A stretch of 64,000 nucleotides of DNA, taken from Homarus americanus. Its lineage: Eukaryota; Arthropoda; Malacostraca; Decapoda; Nephropidae. Of this stretch, positions 51,938-63,936 are shown one piece after another (within the stretch, counting starts at the first letter, position 1; every line of letters begins with the position of its first letter). Position numbers and translations under genes: made by a program. Location of the stretch: the NCBI RefSeq assembly GCF_018991925.1, contig NW_024748870.1, positions 4,293,436 through 4,357,435 on the forward strand. The letters are read 5' to 3'. The notes below the pieces were generated by a model. That model was not told where the DNA came from, did no database searches, and worked only from the letters and a program-made list of their open reading frames with translations.

Positions 51938-52190
51938 TGACAGTCAGGGTAAGTCAGTTTGGAGACTCATTCCGTGACACAGATTCATCACAGGGAGCAA
52001 ACTTTGTCCGCGACTGTACAAATATATATGAGCTCCAAGCCCCCACCAATCACATTTCAGGATGCTATCATTCTGGCAAATTCTAAAATAGATATGTTCG
52101 GCCTCACCATTTCCTCTAATATCTCACGGAAGCCACACATCCTCAACATTGCTAAAGCTGCCTCCCGAAAGCTGGGAATGCTATACAGAT
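51938..52190 (+). mobile_element. LINE ORF2 C-terminal fragment
   Basis: Starts with the dispersed segment shared with 36.38 kb. At 52086-52190 it encodes IDMFGLTISSNISRKPHILN followed by IAKAASRKLGMLYRCR, the region just after the RT catalytic core in jockey/CR1-group LINEs. Truncated at both ends with frame breaks. Downstream to about 52460 nothing is recognised. Confidence 0.72.
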
Positions 52191-52439
52191 GCCGTACCAG
52201 GCTCCGTTGTGGGTCGATGACATGTGCCCGGGTGGGTACAGGTTGTTGCTGTGTCGCGCGCTCATGGGCCCGAGGACACCACCCCAGGCCCCCTGTCCCC
52301 ACCGGCACCTGGAGGCCCATCCACTCCAGTTCTCCACATTGACCACCCTGCGGACATGCTAGTGGACTACGTATCTACGCCAAGAAGGACGTCCCCTACC
52401 AACTTCTCGACGTCCCCCTTGAAGCCGACACTACCGACG

Positions 52440-55160
52440 TACACGCCATCACAATCACACTAAAAGTTATGTCCCTCAATATTGTCAACGCCTATGGCTA
52501 TGGCCTGGCGCTTGACACTATTAAGGACCTGCCACACTTTGCCATAAACAGATAAATTGTACCGGGAATTTTCCCCCCACACACTCATCATACTGTCACT
52601 TTATGTAACTTGCTGACAAAACCCATGACCCTTCAGGCTTTTACGCCCTTAATGCATGAGTCATAAAGGCACGCATGAACCCCGCATGCTTCCCCGATGG
52701 GCGCTGTAAACGCTTCTGCGCTTTACCTTGCACAGGATGTAAGGGGGTGCCCAATAAACTAGCCCCCTCGGGGACAATCTAAAAAAAATATGTTGTTGTT
52801 GTTCTGCTGTTGTTGTCGTTGGCAGAAGACTTGTGACCTGTTGGCTATAGGTCGACAAGGTACACGACCTACACAGAAGGTCCGATGATTTCCTAAATAG
52901 TCAATACATCTCGCAAGATTAACATATTTCTTCTGAATGTCTAACATATAATCACAATATATAATTACTATGGATAAAACAGGAAGTATCACTAGTAAGC
53001 GATATGTGGCATCCTTATGAGAGCATGGCTACAAGTGTGGAGAAGCGCCAACCGGTTTGTTTCAATATCCATCGTCTGTGGTGCCAGATTGTTTCGCGCT
53101 AAATGTGTTACGGATATTGTTTTGATCGTGTACGTACAATGAAGTATGAGTGAGGGTGACGACCTACTTCTTTGAAGGAGAGTACAGTGGCACCTCCAAT
53201 CCGCTCGTTTCCTTCATACTTCCCTCCCACCCTCCGTCCGTCCTTCATTCCATCCCTCCATCCAGCCATCTAACCTTCACTCTCTTCCTTTACCCATCCC
53301 TCCCTCCCTTATTCCTTCATCTTCTCTCTCCCCCCTTCGTCCCTACCTCCTTTCACCCCTCCCTTCCTCCCTCCCTCCCCTGTTGTTGTCTGTCAAACGT
53401 TAACCTGTCATACTGAGAACACTACACAAACACTCAGCGTCCTTGTAAACATTCGTAATATGTAACTAAAACTACACAAACACAACACCTTCAGCTGGAC
53501 GAGAGCCAGTTACCAGGTCACAACATCTGACTGACTGTAACAACATTCCTTACCTTCCTAAAGTGTATATGCGTTCGTGGTAGACAGTTGCTCACGGCAG
53601 AAATCCTCGGTAATCCGTACATTAGCATTAAATCAGCCTCTGGTGTCATGGGAAAATCTGGTTTGACGAATGAATCCAAATAATTGCCATGGTTTCTGTT
53701 AAACTCTTCGTGTTTATTGCCAGCTAGTGACCGAACTAAACAGCTGAGGTTTATTAGTCAAGGGTTATATATAATCTTGACAGGTGAGTCTGGGATTCAC
53801 ATTAAACTGATTGGTTGAAGATATAAGTGTCTTGAGGCCGATTGGTCGAGTACAGTGATAGAATGAAAACGTAAGAGCATTTACTTGTTGACTAGACGAA
53901 CATAAAATCACCGTACTGCAGCGACGGAGGCAAGAACAATGCAAACAACAGTTACCACGTCCGCCTGAACCCCTCACAAGACTTTCATCAGCATGTATTA
54001 AGTGACCCTCACGATTTCCGGTGTATGTACGTGCAGTAATTAATAAAGAACAAGTTTAATGTGACATGAATTTCTGATTACAATATGGAAATTGCTGTAG
54101 CTGTATGTATAGCGTATGTATATAACTGTATGTATAGCGTATGTATACTGGGTTATTATTACCAGTCTTCCACCATCCTGCGTCTCTCTAATGATTAAAA
54201 CTTTATCTCGTCCCATCACGTCTTTGTTCCACCCCGGCCCTACTACGCTCACCTGTCTGTACCCGCTGCTTACGCCTCTCTACCAGACGTGTTATCTCTC
54301 CCACTAAGAGTGTGTGTGTGTGTGTGTGTGTGTAACGGGATCACACGAGGCCTGGAAACGCAACAATGACGAAGACAGGAAGGCCATACCGTGATGGCCA
54401 CGACCTTCCCTCTCCTAACAGTTCCCCCTATACAGCTTGTCTCATAGGAAAGTTTAACTCTCTTCTTCATCACAAATCAACACCGGAGAAAAGAGAGTCA
54501 GTTTAATCATTCGCGTACGGTAAACCAGACGCTGCTCACCTACCACTTGGGAGAGAATGTAAAATCAACAGCATCTACGGCAGACACAACTTGGATGGAC
54601 AACGAACCCACTTTTATCGTCCCCAAGGTGATAAAAAAGTAACGGGGCCATCACCACCTCTTACCCCAGCGCTCTAACCAACTTCGGTCGTGTAGGTAAC
54701 GGGAAAGTATATTTGCTGTATATGGGTGTGGCTGTGAGTTGGAGAAGGAGGGTGGATAATGTACCTGTTTTGCAAATATTAAAAGAACTTCATATGTTTT
54801 CACGACAATGGCAATCCCCTGTGCTTGTGTTTACAGCGTACTAGGTCTGCTAAACCGGAGGCGCTGCTGTGATTGGGTGCATGATTTTTGTTATAACCGA
54901 CCCGGACATGTACCTGGTACTTTTCGTTTGTGGTTAATTTTAGTCTCTCTCATAATGGAGATTTTTCAACAGGTTTTTAGTACAAAGTAATAAATGAAGC
55001 TAATGTCCACAAAGGATTACAGCCGTAGACACTCTAAAACCGCCTTTACACACACACAAGCAATAACAACGTCAACTTTGAACCTTGAACTGTTTCCGTA
55101 ATCTGAGTCGGGTTCTTCATAACTGTGGTATGTAATATAAACTGTGTACACATATTATTT
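52440..55160. other. Intergenic, nothing recognised
   Basis: Unique sequence, a CCTCC-rich tract (53215-53385) and (GT)n (54308-54334). Short frames have no recognisable features. Confidence 0.6.
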
Positions 55161-55164
55161 TTCA

Positions 55165-55323
55165 GGTCACTAGAATATTAGCACCTTGTCTTATTTCACC
55201 TTAATAAAACCCCCTAACGCTATCTTAACTTATCCTCACCTATTCTACCCGCTCCCCAAGGTAACGTTAGGGTGTTTAGTCGTCAGGTGAAATAAACTGG
55301 AGGCCTAATCTTCGGGTGATCCC
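55165..55323. mobile_element. Foldback element copy D, no TTAGG core
   Basis: Left arm 55165-55220 (GGTCACTAGAATATTAGCAC..., TTATTTCACCTTAATAAAAC, CCCCTAACGC). Right arm 55262-55323 (TAACGTTAGGGTGTTTAGTC, GTCAGGTGAAATAAACTGG, GGCCTAATCTTCGGGTGATC). Core of about 40 bp, CT-rich and unique. Both modules are present in each arm. Confidence 0.78.
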
Positions 55324-55596
55324 ATTTGTCAAACTAATGTCTCAGGGTTGTATATTATGGAGTTATCCCTCTTGTTCACCGACAAAAACAAACATGTAAT
55401 ATGTGTGAAATATTTTTTGTGTGACATTTGAGTTACTTTCATTAACTTTCACACATTTTTCACTCGTTTAGAATTTGTTGTTGTAATGTTATTACTGCAC
55501 TTTAACAACGAAGGTCTTTTAGCGCGTAGCAAGATCAAAAACAGGTTATGGTGAGGCGGGTAGCGGGGCAGGCCAGCACACCTCAGCAGTAAGGGT

Positions 55597-56860
55597 TTTT
55601 TTTTTTTTTTTTTTTTTTTAGGTTAAGGTGGGGAAAGGGTGGAAGGCATGCTGGGGCTCAAGGCACAGCCAGACATGAGGGATGGAGAAGTCACAACATA
55701 TAGTCGTGGGGGGAAAGGTTGGAAAAGAAGTTTAATGAGTTAAACAGAGGGGGACGACACCCCTTGTTTTACATATTACAGAGTTTGTTGGCTAACTAAG
55801 CTAACCTAGGATTTAGAATGAGGTTGCACAATGGTTATTTTAGTAGACAATGGCTAGATTGATTTTACAATTACAAGTTTATTAACATCTTATACTGTAT
55901 TACGTTATGGACTCACTCTGTGGGTTGAGTCGTCATCATCTGGTCGCAACCATTGACTGTGGTTGCAGTCCGATGGTCACTGTCGTCGCTGGGAGTGCAT
56001 GTAATGGGATCGCGGGCATTTACGGTGTCGTTGGAGCTGTGATCCCTGGGGGACTGACTGGCCACGTCGGGATTGCGGTTGTACTGACTTTTGCCTAAGT
56101 CAAGGAGGTCATGGTCTATTTCTGGCGTGGGTTGAGGCCGTCCATAGGTCGTTGAGTGGGTTACTGCCTTAAGGATTTCTTTTGAAGGGACTTCGTCGCT
56201 TATTTCAACAGGTGCAATGTTGTTCCTGGTTAGTGTCTCGTTGAGGTGTTTCGAGAATGAACCTGGATGAACCATGTTCATGTGATGGGCATGCAGGTAA
56301 GACAAGTATATAGTGGTGGCTTTGGACTCGTCCAGCTGTGGAGAGGAGACGCTCCTGATACTCTCCGCCACTGCGTCCCTCATGGCGCCCAGTGACTCAG
56401 TAACTGCCTGTTGTATTGAGTCCTTGATGGTTCTTGTATGTATATTATGTATGCTGGATTATGTATTATGTATGTATATTATGTATGTGCTCCATTTATA
56501 TTTATTCAGCCTAGCTAGCAGCGTGTGGCAATGTTATTACCATATCCCACACGCTTAATTAATGTGCCTGGCGACGTATGGAAGCTGCTAATGTATCACT
56601 TGCCATACGTCGTCTATGGTAGTTGACCAGGACCTTAGCTAGGGAGCAGTGCTTTCCACCTCTGTGTACATACTCTTATCCAGTAAACCGAACCTACAAA
56701 ACTATACAGGTGTTTGTGTTCTCTCCTGTATATAGAACTTATTACCCAGAACATCTAACAGTTCTTATCTCTGATTGCAGGACTTCCATGGTCTCGCTGA
56801 CATTGTTGAGCTTTTGGGAGTCTGCTTGAGTTTCTTTTAGAGCGTCTTTTAGGGTTAGGG
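55597..56860 (-). pseudogene. Minus-strand coiled-coil/gag-like ORF with A-tail, split by a solo LTR
   Basis: The minus frame 56434-55913 (from M at 56383 or an upstream in-frame codon) is open to a stop. A second open block at 56852-56766 encodes KDALKETQADSQKLNNVSET, heptad-rich and in phase with the first once the LTR at 56435-56760 is skipped. A T23 run on the + strand at 55597-55619 reads as a poly-A tail about 290 nt downstream of the stop. Product unknown. The Gln/Glu/Ser-rich coiled-coil start recalls Gag-type ORFs, but a processed retrocopy of a host gene is also possible. A stop lies just upstream of 56852. Confidence 0.5.
56435..56760 (-). mobile_element. Probable solo LTR, 326 bp, with 5-bp target duplication
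   Basis: Starts TGTATG and ends TAACA on the + strand, bounded by GTTCT at 56430-56434 and 56761-56765. Read on the minus strand it begins TGTTAG, has a TATATA box about 30 nt in, and an AATAAA near its far end (+ strand TTTATT about 56497). No internal retrovirus-like region is adjacent. The interrupted minus-strand frame is continuous without it. Confidence 0.72.
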
Positions 56861-56979
56861 TGTGGGAGGCGACGCACTACTGGTCAGTGCTCCTCGCAAC
56901 TTTACCCAAGCAACACTCCACTCTCCCCGCGGACGAGGTTCCTCCTCCACCAGTCAAGGTTTACGTGATACTATTGACA

Positions 56980-57396
56980 ATGACGTTGTCCTTCCTCCGC
57001 CGAGTGAACGTCCTGGGATGTCGATCAATAATAAGGAATGGGATTTTATTCACTTTATTGAGCAGCGTCCTGTGTCTGTTAGCTCTGGTCCTGCTGGGGT
57101 TGGTGTCAGTGCAAACACTTAAACTACAACTATTAACTGTCGACCAAGAAACAAGAGACGTGAGGCAGCACTCAGCGAGGCAAACAGTGAATGTGAGTGA
57201 CTCCGTCAGTGGGGAAGAGAAAATCCGACCACACGTCCACCTTCAGAGTGCAAATGTTACTGACAGTATAGACAATAAAAGAGAATTCGTCACTGTTGAT
57301 ACTGTAGACGTGGAGAATACCATACCAAGGAGAGTCAGCAACCTTCACCCGAAACAATACCATAAAGACGAGGTCCACATGCCGGCCTCCTCCTGG
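56980..57396 (+). CDS. Sulfotransferase exon 1: signal anchor and stem
   Basis: 139 codons. MTLSFLRRVNVLGCRSIIRN precedes the membrane anchor ILFTLLSSVLCLLALVLLGL. A polar stem follows, with NVS and NVT glycosylation sequons, ending MPASSW. Donor gtaggt. Any 5'UTR exon is not identified, and the upstream sequence is occupied by the split minus-strand ORF. Confidence 0.85.
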
Positions 57397-60300
57397 GTAG
57401 GTACCTTGATCCTTCTCTCATTGTTTAACACCAGCACACGTATCTCCCGCCACTACTAACACGCGTGTCCATCCTTCATAGAAATAAAAGTGTTGACGGT
57501 GCGAGTATTAGTTCACTGTGTGAGCCAGAGGAAGGATGCTGAAGAACACGGCCATAAAGTTAGTTAGGGAGAGATTATATTTTAATTCTAGATCAGAATA
57601 CCAGATACAATCCAACCTAAACCTAACCTAACCAAACCTAACCCAACCTAAACATGATCAAACCAAACCTAAAATTTTTCTTAAAACATCAAAATTTAGT
57701 TAAACTTGGTCTGGTAAGGTTATGGTATGATATAAGTTAGATTGGGTTAAGTAAGGTTATAAAAGGCAACGAACATCTGCTTGAAAGACCTGTTGGTTAG
57801 TACTTGCAGGGCCCGAGGAGGTCACTTACCCTCTCTGCCACAGTATCATCTTCCTCATCAACCGAATTAATACTTTTACGTTCGCTACACGTGGTTTGGA
57901 TCCAAAATTAATAAATATCTAGCAAACTGATTATAACAAACGGATATGTATGTATGTATGTATCAGATACTCGTTGGTCGAGCCGGGACGAAAAAGTTGG
58001 TTACCACACTAGGGCGGTGGCCGCGGTGACCGATTTCTCTTCCTCATAATGTAATTCATCTTTTACCATATCCCTTGTCAAGTCAAATTAAGAATCGTTC
58101 TATAAAAACTTTTCCGCTACTCGGTATCTTCGCGTGTACCACCTAGAAGCCTTCAGATACATTTCTCTAACGATTCATTCTATCCCAGTATGTTGCGACA
58201 TCTGGCAGGTTCATCTGGAGATGACCTGCGGCGACCAGCCCGGCCAGTCCGCCACTGTTCAGTGGGTCATGGGTAACGGTCCTCACTCATTTACACTCAC
58301 AAAACTCGACGGCGTTCACGATACTGGCGACCTGAGGTGTAACTACTACTACTACTACTTTTTTTAAAACGTGGCCTCCAGCCTTCCCCAATAGCCACAC
58401 ATTCGCCACCATTTTATTACCTTAAAATTAAATATCCTAATACAAAAGAAGCTACCCTAGCTTTGTTGAGTTAGTTGAGCCGAATATCTAAGCGCCATTC
58501 AGTGACTGTTGCCTCATAGTCAAACTCTGCAACTGTTGTCGGCTTTGGGGCCAAAGATCTCGTATCCCTGAGGCAAAACAATGCAGACCTTAGCAGAGAG
58601 GAGGACAGTCGACGTTTAAACCAGGTTATAACGTAACTTCTGGGCTGCTGCTTCTGTTCAGATAACACCTCAGCCAGTCTTGTGAAAAAAGACCTTTTAC
58701 CTGGTCCCATACCGCCAGTGGTTGTGAACACCAAAGGAGTGAAACTGCCTTGATTCACATTTTGAATTCTGTCCCCATACGCCCTGTTCTTGTCTTCCTC
58801 ACTCCTCTTGTGTGCTGCATCGAGAGCGAGGCGACGGTGACATGCAGCCATGGGGTCGAAAATCCTGATGTTGAAGAAGGCTCGCTGTCCCCCGTGTCCA
58901 GAATCCTCGAGCACTGACATCAACAAGGGCTTCGTTGGATGTGTTTGAGGTCCTGTAATGGAGCTTTTCACTGTCCAATGAGTGGAGGGTTAGTTCCACA
59001 GTGACGTCATGGCAGACTTCCTTCAACGCGTTTGCTGTGAGATCCCTTACTTCGTCATGCCTCATGCATACGAAGGCCCCTTTCTTGCACACCATGGCTT
59101 GGTCAATGTCGTATGATGAGCCACACGCGCATTGGAAGGGCATCTGTGAATTCTTGCTTATTAAGGATGAAGCCTTTTGCCCTAATCGGTAAAGTTGTTA
59201 GGCAGTTCAAGGCGCCCACCACCTGGGCTCACGCTACTTATTTTCAAGTTCTCGGGCAATTGCTGCATCAGTCGTTGAAGTTTATCACTTTGGATGTGCT
59301 GCTGTTCTGTTGTAATGGACCGTCGAATCTTGTTTAATTCGTTGGTATCCACTACTACTTACAATTTTTTGTTTATTAAAGTGTCTCCCAGCCTCCCCCA
59401 TTAGCTACTACTACTACTACTACCAATACTACTACTACTACTGCGAATAAGCTACAAGAAAAACTCCACGTACGGTTCTTCGAGATACAAATCCTTGGCC
59501 TAGGAAAGAACATAACATTCCTGAACCAGACTAACAGGATGGGTGACCTTAAGTTTTTATATTGAAGATTAAATTTTGGACGATCGGATGCAATGTAAAG
59601 GTTGACTCATTCAGTATGTTGATGTTACTTAGTGACTCGGAACTGTGTACGTGAAACTGACTCTATCTTCTCTCACCAAACAACTGTTTCTTTCTTTTTT
59701 GTCTTTCACATTATCATTAGAGTGTGGCGTCTCTTTATAGCTTTCACTGTTGTAATCTTGACGTTGACAGAGAGAAGACAGACAGACAAATGGACAGGAG
59801 GAGCTAGTTCATCAGGCTCGACTGATTGTTACGTAAAGTCTCCACATAACGGACTTCTCTCCTTATATAATCCGTTAGTTGTGGGATTTTACACTCAACG
59901 GACCCTCGATATAACGAACTTTTATTATATAGTTCGAAAGATGGAAGTTTTCACAACTAACAGACCCTTGATATATTGGACTTTCTCCTCCATTTAGTTC
60001 GTTAAAGACAGGTTTCACTGTATGTCATCATTCCTCACCTCTCTCTCTCACTGATCAGACGAAGGAGATGACGGAGGAGGAGAGAGCGGTGATGGGGGAA
60101 CGGAGGAACATGGTGAAGAAGGTGTGTGGTTCTCTCAAGCTCCAGGGCGTACTGGCACCTGACATGAAGAAAATCTACAACAACTTGCTCTTCGTCAACG
60201 AGTACAAGATGGTCTGGTGTCCGATATTTAAGGTAATTAAGGAGTGATGGTGTAAGTTTAACCTAACCAAACCTACCCTAGCTAAACTATCCTAACTTAA

Positions 60301-60566
60301 CCTAACCTTTATCTAACATAACCTAACCTACCCTTAATCCCCGAACAGGGAGGCACTACTGCCTGGGAAGATATTGGAAGCATAATGTGTTGTCTAATGG
60401 TAGACCCTGCTGCCATATGGCATCACGAAAATTGTGACCAAGTCCCAGGTTGCTGATCTGACTTTCTGCCTCATTTACACACAATTGCAGGGTCTCAATT
60501 GTTTCTCTCACCATTGACAACATAAATACATTCTCACTTTTGATTTGTTTTTAATTTTTGTATTTC

Positions 60567-60629
<63 letters not shown>

Positions 60630-63179
60630 TGTATTATTATTATTATTATTATTATTACATTTTCGCCCCCAGGCCCCGATGTGGGTCAGAGACCTGTGCG
60701 CGGGTGAGCTAATCCTTATAAAAAAGAAAGGAATCTAACTAACCTAACCTAAGGAATTAATTAATGATCCGGTAAAGCATTGGGCTACTGTGGCGATAGA
60801 CAACAGTGTGTGTGTGTGTGTGTGTGTGTGTGTCTAAAATCACCGTGTGTGCTCGTGTGCTCGTGTGAGTTTACTAATAACTTGACACCCACAACACATG
60901 ACCAAGCCGCACCTCACCGTACAGTGCAGGGCTAAAACTATCATGCCGAACTACTGGAAGCGATGTCAAGACAAACCGAGTGAATAATGAAGATGATGAC
61001 TTCCCGTAATGTCTTTCTTCCCTGCAGGCTGCTTCCACCTCCTGGGTCAAGAACTTGTTGCTACTGGCAGGTAAAAAGAAGGTAGACTCAGGCGTCCATC
61101 CTCTATCCAGGAAGATCTACGCCCAGCCGACAGACCCAGCGGAGAGGGAACGCCACCTTAAGAACTCAATGAAGATGATGATAGTGAGGCATCCCTTGGA
61201 GCGTATTCTGTCTGCTTACAGGTACTTGTGTGTGTGTGTGTGTGTGTGTGTGTCGAAACATAATCAAAATCACAGATCAAAGCAAAATAAACTATACAAC
61301 TTCTTATGCTTGCTGCATGGAATTTCAGGACCCTTCTGGATGCTAGCACAAACGAGCGCCCTTAAAGAAGAACCGCCCTTGTGGCAAAAGAGCTGGCTAG
61401 GTATAACATCGACATAGAAGTCAATAGTGAGTCCCGGCTCCCAGACGAGGGTCGACTCACAGAACAGGGGTCTGGCTATACCTTCTTATGGAAGGGTATG
61501 CCTGCTGCAGAGAGAAACTGCAAATACGGAGTTGGCTTTGCCATTCGCCAATCCATCCTCAATAGGCTAACTGAAATGCCTGTTGGGATCAACAAGTGCC
61601 TCATGACGCTCCGATTCCCACTGAATCACTCACGTCATGCCTTCTTCATTAGTGCATATGTCTCAACACTGGATGCAGATGACATCAAGGAGGCCTTTTA
61701 TGCCAGCCTTGACAGAGTGCTAACCTCTATCCCTAGAGAAGATAAGGTTGTGCTCCTTGATAACTTCAATGCCAGAGTTGGAAGAGATGCTGACATATGG
61801 CAGGGAACCATAAAGAGAAACTGAGTAGGTTAGTGTAATCCCAACGGCCTACTCCTACTCAGCAAGTGTGCTGAAAATAACCTCACTATCACAACAACAC
61901 CTTGTTTAGGCAGGCCGACAAGGTCAAGGGTTCTTGGAACATTGGCTTTCCATTGACTACATCCCTGTCAGAAAAAGAGATCGCCAGGTTGTCCTCATCG
62001 CCAGAGCCATGCGTGGCTCAGACCACTGCTACACAGATCATCAGGTCGTCTGGGCCAAAATCTCCCTTCATGGTAAAGGCAACAAACCTCAAGAAGAGGC
62101 TTTAACACACGCTTTCAGAGAGCAGCTCAAAGATGATCTGATGAATAACCCAAAAACAAATAACCAAATTCCGAGTGCCGAATTGGATCCCATCAAAGCT
62201 ATCAACACAAAAACTTGCAAAGAGACTCTCAGCCAGATCAAAACACCAGGATTTGATGAAAACGACCCAAATATCGAAGTATTCGTCAATAGTTAACGTA
62301 CTGTTCTCACTTACTGGCAGAACAGCCCTAAGGCCCACTACACAGAGAACAAATGCCAGTATTCTCGCTGACACCAACTGTAGGAGCATCGAGGCCACTA
62401 TTACCCATAAACAACTACGTTGGACTGGCCATGTTACCTGCATGGACGACAGTAGACTGCCAAAGCAGCTACTTTACAGTCACCTAACGAATAGTAAATG
62501 TAAAGCTTGGAGGAGCACCAGACGAGGTATCAATACTTTCGAGTTAACCCGACTGTATACCAAGGCAGACAGGCGCAAACGCCGGAAAGACACTGCCGCT
62601 GCCCCTCCCACACTAGATGTAGCCCTCCACACGTGTGACATCTGTGGACGGCCCTGCCGATCCCGTATCGGCCTCTGAAATCACCCCACAGCTCGCAAAC
62701 ATTGGTGACATCCTTAATAACTCATACCATTATATCGTAGCTGGCTGATCATCATACTCGTTTCCGAGTGACAGCAAAGTAGTAGTAGTAGTAGTGTTCA
62801 CAACCTCTGGTGAGATGGGACCAAGTGCAAGATGTTTCTACGCCAGACGCACGGAGGTGATCTCCGAACAGAAGCAGCAGCCCAGAAGTTTCGTTACAGC
62901 CTGGATGAGATGTCGACTGTCTTTCTCTCTCCTTCGGTCAGCTTTGCTCTGCCTCAGGGGAACGAGAGCTTCTGCCCCTACTCCGACAACTGCTGCAGAT
63001 ATTGACTATGAGGCTACAGTCACTGAATGCCGCATAGATCTGCGGCTCAACTAATTCAACACAGAAAGGATAGCTACTTATGTATTAGGATATTTAATAT
63101 TAAGGTAATAAAATGGTGGCGAAGGTGTGGTTATTGGGGGAGGCTGGAGGTCACGATAAAAAAAAAAAAGTAGTAGTAG

Positions 63180-63256
<77 letters not shown>

Positions 63257-63523
63257 GGAAAGATTACACAAGTACCTATATGGAATAGATTTAAATAAAC
63301 TACTCTACGGAACACTAAATTATGTATCACACTCCTCTCACTCTCTCAGAGACAAGATGCTTCGTGTCAGGAATCCGAAAGGTAAGTTCGAGACAATGCA
63401 GAAGAAGATAGCCAGGGGGTACGTTGACCTGAGCACCAACACCTCCGCCACCAACCTAACCCAGCCCACCTTCACCCAGTTTCTCCTTAAGGTGAAAGAT
63501 GACATAAAGAAAGCTTGGTGAGT

Positions 63524-63581
<58 letters not shown>

Positions 63582-63873
63582 AAAAGGTTAAAGAAACTCA
63601 AATCAAACATTGTAACCAGGACGTGGCAACTGCTCAACACTTTTACAGGTACAACCAGATATATGAAGCATTAAACCATATGAAGAGACACAGAGAGAGG
63701 GGGGGAAGAGGAGAAAATGAGAAGAATCTTACAATAAGATGATTGTAACATTAAGAATCACAAAAGGTTTTAGAGAAACTATGAAAATTAGATTATATTT
63801 CCAATCATCTGAAATCAGGTCTAAGAGTATTTTAATTCAGACGACAAAAATAATTACTGACATAAAAAAGTAA

Positions 63874-63936
<63 letters not shown>

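Larger units (their letters stand above)
57397..60058 (+). other. Sulfotransferase intron 1
   Basis: 2.7 kb. Holds a degenerate CCTAA/TTAGG-like inverted stretch (57616-57740), a minus-strand LINE 3' part (58338-59340) and another similar tail (59346-59440). Confidence 0.85.

Noticed and set aside
56860..56979. Upstream extension of the sulfotransferase frame to a non-ATG start
   Set aside because: ATG at 56980 gives the expected short basic tail plus signal anchor; the upstream codons overlap the minus-strand ORF remnant and lack a Met.
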